Of a stretch of 64,000 nucleotides of DNA, positions 8,615-18,266 are shown piece by piece. The DNA comes from Micavibrio aeruginosavorus_D (GTDB taxonomy: Bacteria; Pseudomonadota; Alphaproteobacteria; Micavibrionales; Micavibrionaceae). The position numbers and the translations under genes were made by a program. Below the pieces are notes generated by a model. That model was not told where the DNA came from. It ran no database searches and saw only the letters and a program-made list of their open reading frames with translations. Within the stretch, counting starts at the first letter, position 1; each line of letters opens with the position of its first letter. The DNA is taken from positions 2,356,001 to 2,420,000 of the forward strand of contig NZ_CP195303.1 of assembly GCF_051245535.1 (NCBI RefSeq). Reading direction: 5' to 3'.

Positions 8615-11600
8615 TTAATCCGCGGCGCTGGCCAGATGGCTTAAGCGTTGTTCCGCGATCATCAGGCGGGGGATGTCCACCGCGCCGCCTTGTTGCAGGG
8701 TGGCCAGCAGCGGCGTGATTTGTTCGGCCTTGTCCGCATGCTGGATCAACCATTGTTGCAGCAACGAATCCTTCGCACCCTTTTTGGCATTGGCTTTCGC
8801 CGAATCCTTGAGGATGCGCAGGGTGATGGCGGCCTGTACGCTGAACAGGCGTTCGATCAACCCTTCGCGGGCTTCGTGGGTCCAGCGGTCACGCACTTCG
8901 ATCTCGTCCGCGCGGCTGCGCAGCCAGTCGATGTGGAAATGTTCGCCGGCTTCGAAATACGCTTTCGCGGTCTGGATCGGGTCGGTTTTACCATCCAGCG
9001 TAATCCGGATGATATCACAGGCGGAATCCAGAACCGGGATCATCGCAATGTTGCGGGCCAGTGACGCCGGAACGCCGGAGGCTTTCAGGGCCTCCATCCG
9101 CGCCTTCATCGTGTCCAGCATCGCCGGGGTGGCGATATCCTCAACCGCGTCACGCAGTGCTTTAACACGCGGGGTAAAGCTGGCAATATCCGCATCGATA
9201 TTCGGACGGCGGCCCAAACGGGTCAGCATCCATGTTACGGAGTGATCGGCCATGTACGCCAGATCGGCCAGCATGCTGGTTTGGATTTCGGCGGGGACTT
9301 TGTTGTCCAAGGCTTCAATCGCATCCCACAGCGCGCGCAGGCCAAAGATTTCCCGCACAATGATATAGGCGCGGGCGACATCGGCGGCGGAGGCGCTGGA
9401 CGAATCCATTTTGGATTTGACGAACGTCGCGCCCAGGCGGTTGACCACGCCATTGGCAATTGCCGTGGCGACGATTTCGCGTTTCAGGCGGTGCTTGCCG
9501 ATTTCGGTGTCATATTTCTTCCGCAAGGCGGCCGGGAAATAATCCGACAGCCAGATATGCGTGGCCTTTTCATCCGGAACGTCGGAATCCAGCAAAGCCC
9601 GCGTAAACATAATTTTCGCATAGGATTGCAGGGTGCAGAGTTCTGGACGCAACAGGCCCATGCCCGTGGACCGACGCCGTTCGATTTCTTCCTCGTCCGG
9701 CAAATGTTCCAACGCACGGCTGAGGCCATGGTCGCGTTCCAGATCGCGGATAAATTGCACATCCGTCGTGAATGTGTCGGAGGCGCGGTGGACCATCAGG
9801 CTGATGCCCTGCGTCTGTTGATAGTTGTTGCGCAGGACCAGACCCGCCACATCATCCGTCATGCTGGCCAACAGCGTGTTGCGTTTGGCCAGAGTCATTT
9901 TATTTTCCGCATCGTGCATCACGGCGGTCATCAAAATCTTGATGTTCACCTCAACGTCCGACGAATTCACACCGCCGGAATTGTCGATGAAGTCCGCGTT
10001 CAGGCGCACGCCACGGCGGGCCAGATCGTTCCGGGCCGCTTGCGTGACGCCCAGATTGGCCCCTTCGCCAATCACGCGGGCGCGAATGTCGGATGTGTTG
10101 ACGCGCAACGCATCGTTGGCCTTGTCACCCACATCGGCATGGGTTTCGTGCGGGGCCTTCACATACGTGCCAATGCCGCCAAACCAGAGCAGATCAACCT
10201 GTTTTTTCAACATGGCGCGGATCAGGTCCGGGGGGGAGATTTCGCTTTTCTCAATGCCGTACTGGGCCATGATTTCCGGGGTGAGTTTCAAGCTCTTGTC
10301 CGCGCGGCTGTAGATACGGCCACCTTTGGACAACAGTTTTTCATCATATGCTTCCCAGCCCTTCACCGCGTCGAACAGGCGTTGACGTTCGGCAAAGCTT
10401 TTCGCGATATCCGGATTCGGGTCGCAGAAAATGTGAACATGGTTGAACGCGCCGATCAGGCGGATATGCGGCGACAACAACATGCCGTTGCCGAACACGT
10501 CGCCGCCCATATCGCCGACGCCGATGACGTCGAACGGCGTTTCCTGAATATTCTGGCCCAGTTCACGGAAATGGCGTTTCACCGATTCCCACGCACCACG
10601 GGCGGTGATGCCCATTTTCTTGTGGTCATATCCGGCGGACCCGCCCGATGCGAACGCATCGCCCAGCCAGAAGCCATATTCGGCAGACAGGCTGTTGGCG
10701 AGGTCGGAGAAGGTGGCCGTGCCCTTGTCGGCGGCGGCGACGATATACGGGTCATCCCCGTCACGGCGCACGACATCCTTCGGCGGCACAACTTTGTGGC
10801 CTTTCAGATTGTCGGTGATGTCCAGCATGCCGCGGACCAGCATTTTATAGCATTCGATCCCTTCGGCCATGAACGCCTCCCGCCCACCGGTGGTGGGTGG
10901 GTTCTTGAGGACGAAACCGCCCTTGGCCCCCATCGGCACGATAATGGCGTTTTTCACCTGTTGGGCTTTCATCAGGCCCAGAACTTCGGTGCGGAAATCT
11001 TCCGGACGGTCGGACCAGCGGATGCCGCCACGCGCAATGCGGTCGCCGCGCAAATGAATCCCTTCCATCCGCACGGAATAGACGAAGATTTCGCGGAACG
11101 GTTTCGGGTCCGGCAAATCGGCGATCTGGCCGCTGTCCAGTTTGATGGACAGATAAGGCTTCGGCTGACCATCGGCCCCCTTCTGGAAGAAGTTGGTGCG
11201 CAGGGTTGCATTGATCATCGCGGTGAAGGAGCGCAGGATTTTATCCTGATCCAGCGATTTCACGGCGTTCAGTTCTTTTTCAATCGCCTTGTTGATTTTA
11301 TCCAGCGCGGCATCGCCGTCTTTTTGTTGGGCCGGGTTCAGGCGGGCCATGAACAAATCGACCAGCAAACGGGCAATTGCCGGATAATCGGTCAGCGCGC
11401 GTTCAAGGAAGCGGTTGGAATAGGTCGCGCCCGCCTGCCGCATATAGCGGACATAGGTGCGCAGGATGGTGACTTCGCGCCAGTTCATGGCGGCGGAGAC
11501 CACCAGACGGTTCAAACTGTCATCTTCCGTTTCGCGGTTCCAGATGCGGATCAGGGCTTCCTCGAACGGTGTGTTGATTTTATCAATCGCCATCGCCGGT

Positions 11601-13462
11601 CCGGTTGTTTCCATCTGGAAATCGTGAATCCAGATGGCGGTGTCGGTGCCATGCGGGCGGACTTCGAACGGCAATTCGGCAATCACGCGCAGGCCCATAT
11701 TCTCCAGCATCGGCAGAATATCGGACAGGATAACGGGTTTATCCGCGCGATAGAGTTTCAGGCGCAGTTCATTGTCCGGCAAACCGTGCGACCGGTACAG
11801 GTCGCGGGCCAGAATACCGGTCGATAACGCTTCCTCGATCTTGAAAACATCATGGACGCAGCTTTTCGGGATATAGGTTTCGCGGTACGCACTGGGGAAC
11901 GCGCGGCCATATTTTTCGGTCAGATGTGCGATTTGCGCATCTTCGTGCAGTTTTTCGGCAAAGGCCACGTTCAGGCGTTCCGCCCATGAACGTCCGGCTT
12001 CCTGCAATTCCTGTTCAATCGCCAGACGGTCGAAATCCGGCTTTTTCTTCGGATCGATGGTGATGACATACATCACGCGGGCCAGCGGGGAATCATCAAG
12101 GCTGGCGTAATAATCATCGCATGTGCCGTTCAGGCGGTCTTCCAGAATGGATTGCATGCGCATCCGCAATGTCGTGTCATACAATTCACGCGGAACATAA
12201 ACCAGGCATGACACATAACGACTGAACGTATCCAGACGGGTGTACAGCGCAATACGCTGGCGTTTCTGCAGGCGCAACATGGACAGGACATAGTCATGCA
12301 GCGTGTCCACGTCGATCTGGAACAATTCGTCGCGCGGGTATTTCTCCAGAATATGGGCCAGTGCTTTGTGGTTGTGGCTGCCGCTGGCGAAATGGGACCG
12401 GTCGGTAACCATGTGGGTCTTGCGGCTCAAATACGGAATGTCGCGGATGGACCGGGAATAGGTCACGGACGTGAACAAGCCGACGAACAGCGCCTCACCC
12501 TTGATCTTGCCGCCCTTGTCATACAGGCGAACCATCACGGCATCCATATTCACGCGGCGGTGTACAGTGGATTTGCGATGGATTTTGAAAATCAGCAACG
12601 GCTCGTCATTTTTATGCAGCTCGGCCAGATGCTGGGGCAGGGCTTCGCGCCCTTCCGGGAAAATGTTGGTCTTCACTTCCGTGCGCAACAGGCCCAGATG
12701 CGACCCCGGCACGGCCTTGGCCACCATCTTGCCATTCTTGTCCTTGGCATACGCATATTCACGGTAGCCGAGCAGGGTGAAATTGTCCTTGTACAGATAT
12801 TCAAGGAAGCCCTGATAATCCTCGACCGCGTCATCGGCGAAATGGGCCGGGGCGTGGCTGAGCGCGTTTTCACAATCGCGCAATTTGCTGCGCATTTTCT
12901 GCCAGTCGCCGGTGGCGAAGCGGGCATCGATCAAAACCTGCTCCAGCCGTTCATGCAACGTTGCGATCTGCGCATCGCTGAGGGCGCGGTTCAGGTGGAT
13001 GTGAATGTGGGATTGGCCGTGCGTGGTATCATCCGCTGTTGCGGATACGGATGTGACCTTGCCACTGGCATTGCGGCGCACCTGAATCACCGGGTGAACC
13101 AGCAGGGTGATAATCTGCGCCTGATGCGTGATTTCGGCGGTGACGGAATCGACCAGAAACGCCATATCATCATTGACGATATCAATGACGGTGCAACCGG
13201 GGGCCCAGCCGTCTTTCTTCATCGTCGGGTTGGTGATGCGGATATCCGGCGTGCCCACTTTGCGCGCATTCATCATGTCGAAATGCAGTTGCGCGGCCAG
13301 CGCCATGTTCTTCGGGTCCATCATCTCCAGATCGTCTTTCGACGTGCGCTGGAACAGGATCTCAGCGAAGTCCTTCAGGGCCTGCGGCGCCTTCGGCGGC
13401 AACGCATTCACAGCTTTGGTGATGAGGGGGTGAAGTTTCGTCGGGGCAGGGGCTTTGGCCAT
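8615..13462 (-). CDS. gdhB: NAD-specific glutamate dehydrogenase, large (180 kDa) class
   Basis: The product has about 1615 residues, typical of the L_180 NAD-GDH class of alphaproteobacteria and actinobacteria. It oxidises L-glutamate to 2-oxoglutarate and ammonia. The catalytic core lies around residues 820-960: RIARGGIRWSDR, RTEVLGLMKAQQ, KNAIIVPMGAKGGFVLKNPP (substrate Lys region), then a Rossmann part with DVIGVGDMGGDVFGNG and the dehydrogenase Asn/Asp region IRARVIGEGANLGV. The long N-terminal third holds regulatory (ACT-like) segments. The start MAKAPAPTKL (13462) is preferred; an in-frame ATG at 13480 would add six residues. It is a stand-alone transcript ending at the terminator near 8590. 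Confidence 0.95.
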   Translation of the reverse strand: MAKAPAPTKLHPLITKAVNALPPKAPQALKDFAEILFQRTSKDDLEMMDPKNMALAAQLHFDMMNARKVGTPDIRITNPTMKKDGWAPGCTVIDIVNDDMAFLVDSVTAEITHQAQIITLLVHPVIQVRRNASGKVTSVSATADDTTHGQSHIHIHLNRALSDAQIATLHERLEQVLIDARFATGDWQKMRSKLRDCENALSHAPAHFADDAVEDYQGFLEYLYKDNFTLLGYREYAYAKDKNGKMVAKAVPGSHLGLLRTEVKTNIFPEGREALPQHLAELHKNDEPLLIFKIHRKSTVHRRVNMDAVMVRLYDKGGKIKGEALFVGLFTSVTYSRSIRDIPYLSRKTHMVTDRSHFASGSHNHKALAHILEKYPRDELFQIDVDTLHDYVLSMLRLQKRQRIALYTRLDTFSRYVSCLVYVPRELYDTTLRMRMQSILEDRLNGTCDDYYASLDDSPLARVMYVITIDPKKKPDFDRLAIEQELQEAGRSWAERLNVAFAEKLHEDAQIAHLTEKYGRAFPSAYRETYIPKSCVHDVFKIEEALSTGILARDLYRSHGLPDNELRLKLYRADKPVILSDILPMLENMGLRVIAELPFEVRPHGTDTAIWIHDFQMETTGPAMAIDKINTPFEEALIRIWNRETEDDSLNRLVVSAAMNWREVTILRTYVRYMRQAGATYSNRFLERALTDYPAIARLLVDLFMARLNPAQQKDGDAALDKINKAIEKELNAVKSLDQDKILRSFTAMINATLRTNFFQKGADGQPKPYLSIKLDSGQIADLPDPKPFREIFVYSVRMEGIHLRGDRIARGGIRWSDRPEDFRTEVLGLMKAQQVKNAIIVPMGAKGGFVLKNPPTTGGREAFMAEGIECYKMLVRGMLDITDNLKGHKVVPPKDVVRRDGDDPYIVAAADKGTATFSDLANSLSAEYGFWLGDAFASGGSAGYDHKKMGITARGAWESVKRHFRELGQNIQETPFDVIGVGDMGGDVFGNGMLLSPHIRLIGAFNHVHIFCDPNPDIAKSFAERQRLFDAVKGWEAYDEKLLSKGGRIYSRADKSLKLTPEIMAQYGIEKSEISPPDLIRAMLKKQVDLLWFGGIGTYVKAPHETHADVGDKANDALRVNTSDIRARVIGEGANLGVTQAARNDLARRGVRLNADFIDNSGGVNSSDVEVNIKILMTAVMHDAENKMTLAKRNTLLASMTDDVAGLVLRNNYQQTQGISLMVHRASDTFTTDVQFIRDLERDHGLSRALEHLPDEEEIERRRSTGMGLLRPELCTLQSYAKIMFTRALLDSDVPDEKATHIWLSDYFPAALRKKYDTEIGKHRLKREIVATAIANGVVNRLGATFVKSKMDSSSASAADVARAYIIVREIFGLRALWDAIEALDNKVPAEIQTSMLADLAYMADHSVTWMLTRLGRRPNIDADIASFTPRVKALRDAVEDIATPAMLDTMKARMEALKASGVPASLARNIAMIPVLDSACDIIRITLDGKTDPIQTAKAYFEAGEHFHIDWLRSRADEIEVRDRWTHEAREGLIERLFSVQAAITLRILKDSAKANAKKGAKDSLLQQWLIQHADKAEQITPLLATLQQGGAVDIPRLMIAEQRLSHLASAAD

Positions 13463-13684
13463 AGTGTCACATACATCCATGATGCTGGTGAGGGGGGTAC
13501 TCTATATTACGCAGTCTATTCTGGCGGCAAACTAGGCCGAAACGCGGCGTGCGGCAAGTCTGCACCCATGTTGCGAACGCACAGGCGGCATGCGCCGCAT
13601 GAGGGGATAATGATGGATTATTTCTTTTATTTTTCAAGGCCTTATTCGATGTTTGTTTGGTGTGCGCTGCACAAGGTGTGAAAA

Positions 13685-13713
13685 TTGACGATTTATGGGA
13701 AAAGGCGTAGCTT
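13685..13713 (+). promoter_or_regulatory. Putative sigma-70 promoter of the 57-residue gene
   Basis: TTGACG (13685-13690) and TAGCTT (13708-13713) with 17-base spacing, about 55 bases before the ATG at 13768. The rest of the gap between gdhB and this gene (13463-13767) shows nothing else I can name. Confidence 0.4.
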
Positions 13714-13767
13714 GAACCCCGGTATGAAGGCCGCAAAGCCACGTTGAACAGAGCGAAGGATAAAAAC

Positions 13768-13941
13768 ATGACCACGAAAACCCAGAAGACCGAAACCACC
13801 GGAATGGATTTCTCCCGCGCCGCCGTAGGCCCGGACCGCGTTGAAAGCGCCGCGCAAACGGACGCCACCCGCGAATGCCAATATCCGCGTCAGCCGAAGC
13901 GCCAAGCGCATGAATCGTTTGAGTCGTATGGCTTGAACTAA
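13768..13941 (+). CDS. Small orphan protein, 57 residues
   Basis: ATG at 13768 with an AAGGA eight bases upstream; followed within 25 bases by a clear terminator and preceded by a possible promoter, so this looks like a real single-gene unit. The product is hydrophilic and rich in Thr/Gln/Arg/Glu (MTTKTQKTETTGMDFSRAAV), with one Cys and a C-terminal QPKRQAHESFESYGLN. No family is recognised; it is probably cytosolic and partly disordered. Confidence 0.6.
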   Translation: MTTKTQKTETTGMDFSRAAVGPDRVESAAQTDATRECQYPRQPKRQAHESFESYGLN

Positions 13942-13962
13942 GGTTTGATTTTTAAGATTGCG

Positions 13963-13997
13963 ATAAACGCCTCCTGATGGGGGCGTTTATTTTTTTG
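13963..13997 (+). terminator. Rho-independent terminator
   Basis: Stem ATAAACGCC / GGCGTTTAT with loop near TCCTGATG, followed by a run of T. It ends the 57-residue gene. Confidence 0.85.
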
Positions 13998-14035
13998 AGC
14001 CATGAGGGAGCGCGCATTGTATTTCTACCCTCGTC

Positions 14036-14098
14036 ATTGCCCGATTTATTCGGGCAATCCATAGGCTGGTATGGATCACCCGGATAAACCGGGTGATG
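14036..14098. repeat. Two REP-like palindromes
   Basis: ATTGCCCGA-TTTA-TTCGGGCAAT (14036-14058) and ATCACCCGG-ATAAA-CCGGGTGAT (14074-14097) lie 16 bases apart, followed by TATTCGTGTCCATTCGTGG, the motif of the decamer repeat at 8511. Confidence 0.75.
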
Positions 14099-14141
14099 AC
14101 GAATGTATATATTCGTGTCCATTCGTGGTTTTAAAAAGCGA

Positions 14142-14930
14142 CTACCGCGCCGTCCACCCACCATCAACGGGCAAGGATGTGCCGGTGATGTTCGATGCGG
14201 CGTCGGAACACAGGAACACCGACAACGCGCCCAATTGTTCCACCTCAACAAACTTCTTCGTCGGTTGCGGGGTCAGCATAATTTTCTCGACGACTTCGCT
14301 TTCGGGCAAATTATGCACCTTGGCTTGATCCTTGATCTGGTTTTGCACCAGCGGGGTCAGGACATAGCCCGGGCAAATGGCGTTGCAGGTGATGTTGTCC
14401 GTCGCGGTTTCCAGCGCGATCGTTTTCGTCATGCCGACAAGGCCGTGTTTCGCGGCGATATACGCGCTTTTAAACGGTGATGCGACAAGGCCGTGGGCCG
14501 AGGCAATGTTGATCACGCGGCCCCAACCTTTTTTCTTCATGCCGGGCAGGCAGGCCTTGGTCGTGTGGAATGCGCTGTTCAAATTGATGGCGATGATGGC
14601 GTTCCATTTATCTTCGGGGAATTCATCAATCGGGCTGACATGCTGGATGCCGGCATTGTTGACCAGAATGTCGATGGTGCCAAAAACGCCGATGGCTTTT
14701 TCGCACATGTCGCGAATTTGGTCCGGCTTGGTCATGTCGGCCCCGTGATAGAGCGCGCGGATGCCGTGATCCTTCTCCAAACTCAGGCGGATTTTTTCAA
14801 TCTCTGCCGCATCGCCCAGCCCGTTCAAAACCACATTGGCCCCGGCTTCGGCCATGGCGGTCGCAATGCCCAATCCGATGCCGCTGGTCGATCCGGTGAT
14901 CAGGGCGGTTTTTCCGGTCAGACTGGTCAT
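14142..14930 (-). CDS. bdhA: D-3-hydroxybutyrate dehydrogenase
   Basis: The 262-residue short-chain dehydrogenase interconverts D-3-hydroxybutyrate and acetoacetate with NAD, in polyhydroxybutyrate/ketone-body use. Visible parts: the nucleotide motif TGSTSGIGLGIA, NNAG (LVNNAGIQHVSPIDEFPEDKWN), the catalytic SAHGLVASPFKSAYIAAKHG (Ser, Tyr-x3-Lys), CPGYVLTPLVQNQI and the family-typical end GTSLPVDGGWTAR. The ATG at 14930 has AAGGA eight bases upstream. Acetoacetate is also an end product of the tyrosine pathway encoded just downstream on the other strand, a plausible metabolic link. Confidence 0.93.
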   Translation of the reverse strand: MTSLTGKTALITGSTSGIGLGIATAMAEAGANVVLNGLGDAAEIEKIRLSLEKDHGIRALYHGADMTKPDQIRDMCEKAIGVFGTIDILVNNAGIQHVSPIDEFPEDKWNAIIAINLNSAFHTTKACLPGMKKKGWGRVINIASAHGLVASPFKSAYIAAKHGLVGMTKTIALETATDNITCNAICPGYVLTPLVQNQIKDQAKVHNLPESEVVEKIMLTPQPTKKFVEVEQLGALSVFLCSDAASNITGTSLPVDGGWTAR

Positions 14931-15044
14931 GGTTTGTATCCTTTTGTTGCGATTGCGAATAATGACGCGCAAAGCGTAAAACGGCGGCTGGTTTAGGGCA
15001 AGGGCGGGTATTTATTTGACATAATTCAACAATTTGGATAAATT

Positions 15045-15842
15045 ATGCTCATGAAACAGGTCACGCTGAACGATCATCCCGATTTTATCGCCGTTATTGA
15101 CGGGCGCACCGATCTGGCTGCCGCGATGGCCGCGGCGCGCGATGCGTTGCTCGACCCGGCCTATCAGGCCGCCGTGATTGTGCGCGAGAGTGAAACAGCG
15201 GGCCAATCCGCCGACCGCGCCGCCGATCTTTTGAAAACCATGTCCCCCAACCGCGATGAACTGGGCCGCTTGGCCGATGGGCGTTTTGCCGTGATGCGAG
15301 CCAAGGAAAAAAGTCAGGATGTGTTCGCCGCATCCGATTTCAACCGCGTCGCGGGCCATGATGTTACCGATCTTCTGACCGCGATGGACGGCGTGTTTGC
15401 TTCACCGCCCGCCATGTATGTGCGCGTGGCCGATGGTGATAATGCCAATGGGCATCTGGATAGCGGGTATGAATTTATGACTCCGAATTTTTCTGGAGAT
15501 TTTTCTCGTGCGGCCCCAACACCGGGCGGTATTACATTGACCATGGCGCTGCGCGGTGGCGGCACCATCGTGCGCGAATTGAGCCGTGATGAATTGATCC
15601 GCGTCCCCGGCCATAACGGCCAGGATGTCTGGCGTCAGCGAGATGACGTCCGTGACGACGATATTGGCCCCAACGGCGCCGCCATTGCCGATCATCTGGG
15701 GTGGCAGACCCGCGCCGGGGATGTGTGCCTGATGCGTGGCGGCGACTGGCCGGAAACGCATTTGCCGACGCTGCATGCCTCGCCTATTCGGCAACGACAG
15801 GGTGATCCGAAAGAGCGGGTTGTCTGTCTGGCATTTCTGTAA
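15045..15842 (+). CDS. DUF1826-like protein
   Basis: The 265-residue soluble protein shows a C-terminal pattern that resembles the DUF1826 family: GGTIVREL, then RAGDVCLMRGGDWPE, then a HASP/RVVCLAFL ending. DUF1826 proteins often sit in metal-stress loci, but nothing metal-related is visible here, so no role is proposed. The ATG at 15045 has GGA about seven bases upstream; a second ATG lies two codons later. Its promoter lies in the gap shared divergently with bdhA (14931-15044). Confidence 0.65.
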   Translation: MLMKQVTLNDHPDFIAVIDGRTDLAAAMAAARDALLDPAYQAAVIVRESETAGQSADRAADLLKTMSPNRDELGRLADGRFAVMRAKEKSQDVFAASDFNRVAGHDVTDLLTAMDGVFASPPAMYVRVADGDNANGHLDSGYEFMTPNFSGDFSRAAPTPGGITLTMALRGGGTIVRELSRDELIRVPGHNGQDVWRQRDDVRDDDIGPNGAAIADHLGWQTRAGDVCLMRGGDWPETHLPTLHASPIRQRQGDPKERVVCLAFL

Positions 15843-15861
15843 GCCAGGCATAATTATACCC

Positions 15862-15948
15862 TGTCATCCCGAACGCATGTGAGGGATCTCACCTTAAAAA
15901 CCAAGCATTGCAGCAGAGGGGATCCCTCACATGCGTTCGGGATGACAG
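15862..15948. repeat. Perfect 28-base inverted repeat
   Basis: Arms 15862-15889 and 15921-15948 are exact inverted copies (CTGTCATCCCGAACG...GGGATC), with a 31-base loop. A related half (GATCCCTCGTCG...CGGGATGAC) occurs at about 44317-44353. The element lies between the DUF1826-like gene and hppD and could act as a terminator or be a mobile remnant. Confidence 0.8.
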
Positions 15949-16069
15949 TCGGGGGTGTTGTGCGTGGTTATGGCATATTGCAATGCGTGTATGATGTTTT
16001 CCCATCATTGATTGAATGGGCTGGATCGCCTACCCTTCTCCCCACAATTCATAACAGGGGAGAACAATC

Positions 16070-17137
16070 ATGGCTGATCTTTTTGAAAATCCGTTGGGCA
16101 CCGATGGCTTTGCGTTCGTGGAATATACGGGAGAGCCGAAAATTCTGGAGACGCTGTTTGCCGATTTCGGTTTTACGGCGGTCGCTAAACACAAAACCCG
16201 CAATGTTGTTCTCTATCGTCAGGGCGGCGTGAACTTTCTGATCAACCATGACACCACGGGGCAGCCGGGTGAATTTCAGGCGATCCACACATCGGGTGCC
16301 AGCGCCATGGGTTTCCGTGTGAAAGACGCGAAAAAGGCGATTGAAGATGCGGTCAAACGCGGCGCGGAACGCGTGCAAAATCACGGCGGGTCGATGGGTG
16401 ATGACATTCCGGCGATCAAGGGGATTGGTGGATGCCTGATTTACTTCATTGATAATGATGGCATGTATGACCGCGATTTCGAATTTTATCCGGGCGTGGA
16501 TAAGCACCCCGCGGGCGTTGGTTTCACCTATATCGACCACCTGACGCACAACGTGCATCGCGGCAACATGGCGGTGTGGGCGAAGTTTTACGAAGATATC
16601 TTCAATTTCCGCGAAATCCGCTACTTCGATATCGAAGGCAAGCTGACCGGCCTGAAATCCAAAGCGATGACCAGCCCGTGCGGCAAAATCCGCATTCCGC
16701 TGAATGAATCATCCGATGATAAATCCCAGATCGCGGAATTTCTGAAACGCTATAACGGCGAAGGGATCCAGCATATCGCGCTGGGCACCAACGACATTTA
16801 CAAAACCGTGGAAATGATGCGCGCGCAGAACGTGCCGTTCCAATCCACGCCAGCTACCTATTATGAATTGCTGGACAAGCGCGTGCCGGGCCATGGCGAG
16901 GATGTGACGCGGTTGAAATCGCTCAACATCCTGCTGGATGGTGCGCCGACGGAAGGGCAGGGTTTGTTGTTGCAGATTTTCACCCGCGATGCGATTGGCC
17001 CGATCTTCTTTGAGATCATTCAGCGCAAAGGCAACGAAGGTTTTGGTGAGGGCAATTTCAAGGCCCTGTTCGAATCCATCGAGCTGGACCAAATCCGCCG
17101 CGGTGTTTTGGATGATGGCAAGGCCGCGAATGCTTAA
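16070..17137 (+). CDS. hppD: 4-hydroxyphenylpyruvate dioxygenase
   Basis: The 355-residue non-heme iron enzyme converts 4-hydroxyphenylpyruvate to homogentisate. The C-terminal vicinal-oxygen-chelate domain shows the iron ligands: His in YIDHLTHNVHRGNM, His in GIQHIALGTNDIY and Glu in GPIFFEIIQRKGNEGFGEGNF. The end QIRRGVL is also standard. The start has GGGGAGA upstream (about 16058). It is first in the hppD-fahA-maiA-phhA cluster; a gap of about 150 bases with REP-like palindromes separates it from fahA. Confidence 0.96.
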   Translation: MADLFENPLGTDGFAFVEYTGEPKILETLFADFGFTAVAKHKTRNVVLYRQGGVNFLINHDTTGQPGEFQAIHTSGASAMGFRVKDAKKAIEDAVKRGAERVQNHGGSMGDDIPAIKGIGGCLIYFIDNDGMYDRDFEFYPGVDKHPAGVGFTYIDHLTHNVHRGNMAVWAKFYEDIFNFREIRYFDIEGKLTGLKSKAMTSPCGKIRIPLNESSDDKSQIAEFLKRYNGEGIQHIALGTNDIYKTVEMMRAQNVPFQSTPATYYELLDKRVPGHGEDVTRLKSLNILLDGAPTEGQGLLLQIFTRDAIGPIFFEIIQRKGNEGFGEGNFKALFESIELDQIRRGVLDDGKAANA

Positions 17138-17173
17138 ATAGAGATGCGCCACCCATTTTGAGCATCCCCGCGC

Positions 17174-17261
17174 CATCCCCGCTTTTGCGGGGGACGGATC
17201 AAGCGGGGATCCATGGGGTGGTGGTGGGTACGGTGTGGATTCCCGCTTTCGCGGGAATGCT
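17174..17261. repeat. REP-like palindrome pair inside the tyrosine operon
   Basis: A CATCCCCGC-TTTT-GCGGGGG palindrome (17174 on) and an ATTCCCGC-TTTC-GCGGGAAT palindrome (up to 17261) in the hppD-fahA gap. Such pairs could set differential mRNA stability in the operon. Confidence 0.65.
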
Positions 17262-17285
17262 GAGGAAAAAGAGAGTTCGAGAATA

Positions 17286-18266
17286 ATGAAACTAGCGTCC
17301 TATAAAGGTGGGCATGACGGGTGGTTGATGGTTGTGGCCAACGACCTTTCCGTCTGGGCCCCGGCGACTGATGTGGCCCCAACCCTGCAATATGCGCTCG
17401 ATAATTGGGCGGATGTTGAGGAAGATTTGCGTATTCTGTCCGATGCGTTGAATTCCGGTCGGGTTAAGGATGTCGAAAAATTTGATACGGCGAATTGTTC
17501 CGCTCCGCTGCCCCGCGCCTATCAAATCACGGATGGCAGTGCGTATTTGAACCATGTTGAACTGGTGCGCAAAGCGCGCGGGGCCGAAATGCCGCCGGAA
17601 TTCCTGCATGATCCGCTGATGTATCAGGCCGTGTCCGACCCCATTTTGGCCCCGAACGACGATATTGTTGTGACCAGCGAAGAATACGGCATCGATTTCG
17701 AAGGCGAAGTGGCTGTGATTACCGGCGATGTGCCGATGGGGGCGACACCGGATGAAGCCGCCGCGCAAATCCGCCTGATCATGCTGATGAACGATGTGTC
17801 GCTGCGCAATTTGATCCCCGCCGAATTGGCGAAGGGGTTTGGGTTTTTCCAGAGCAAACCACCATCCGCATTCTCCCCCGTGGCCGTCACGCCCGATGAA
17901 TTGGGGGCGGCATGGAAAGGCGGGAAAGTTCATTTGCCCCTGATCTGCGCCCTCAATGGCCGCGTCGTGGGCAAACCCAATGCGGGCGTGGATATGCAGT
18001 TTGATTTTGGCCAATTGGTGGCCCATGCCGCGAAAACGCGCCCCCTGCGCGCCGGGGCGATTATCGGGTCGGGGACCATTTCCAACCGCGACCGTTCCGC
18101 CGGCGTGGCGTGTCTGGCCGAAACGCGGATGATCGAAAAAATCGAAACCGGGTCCATGACCACGCCGTTCATGGCATTTGGCGATGTGATCCGCATTGAA
18201 ATGATCAATGAAAAGGGCGCGTCCGTCTTTGGCGCGATTGAGCAAAAGGTCGTCCAAGCATCATGA
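17286..18266 (+). CDS. fahA: Fumarylacetoacetase (bacterial FahA type)
   Basis: The 326-residue product hydrolyses fumarylacetoacetate to fumarate and acetoacetate. The family is clear from LPRAYQITDGSAYLNHVELV, IDFEGEVAVITGDVPMG (metal-binding acidic residues), LIMLMNDVSLRNLIP, GFGFFQSKPPSAFSPVAVTP and IIGSGTISNRDRS. An upstream in-frame ATG (17235) lies in repeat DNA; the ATG at 17286 gives the usual start MKLASYKGGHDG. The stop overlaps the start of maiA by 4 bases (ATGA), indicating translational coupling. Confidence 0.95.
   Translation: MKLASYKGGHDGWLMVVANDLSVWAPATDVAPTLQYALDNWADVEEDLRILSDALNSGRVKDVEKFDTANCSAPLPRAYQITDGSAYLNHVELVRKARGAEMPPEFLHDPLMYQAVSDPILAPNDDIVVTSEEYGIDFEGEVAVITGDVPMGATPDEAAAQIRLIMLMNDVSLRNLIPAELAKGFGFFQSKPPSAFSPVAVTPDELGAAWKGGKVHLPLICALNGRVVGKPNAGVDMQFDFGQLVAHAAKTRPLRAGAIIGSGTISNRDRSAGVACLAETRMIEKIETGSMTTPFMAFGDVIRIEMINEKGASVFGAIEQKVVQAS

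Noticed and set aside
9242..11827. 861-codon open frame on the plus strand opposite gdhB
   Set aside because: It lies wholly inside the clearly coding gdhB on the other strand; it is a by-product of high-GC codon use (long His/Gly/Arg/Gln-rich text, no family pattern, no ribosome site).
12296..13681. 461-codon open frame on the plus strand opposite the 5' part of gdhB
   Set aside because: Same reason; composition typical of an antisense frame.
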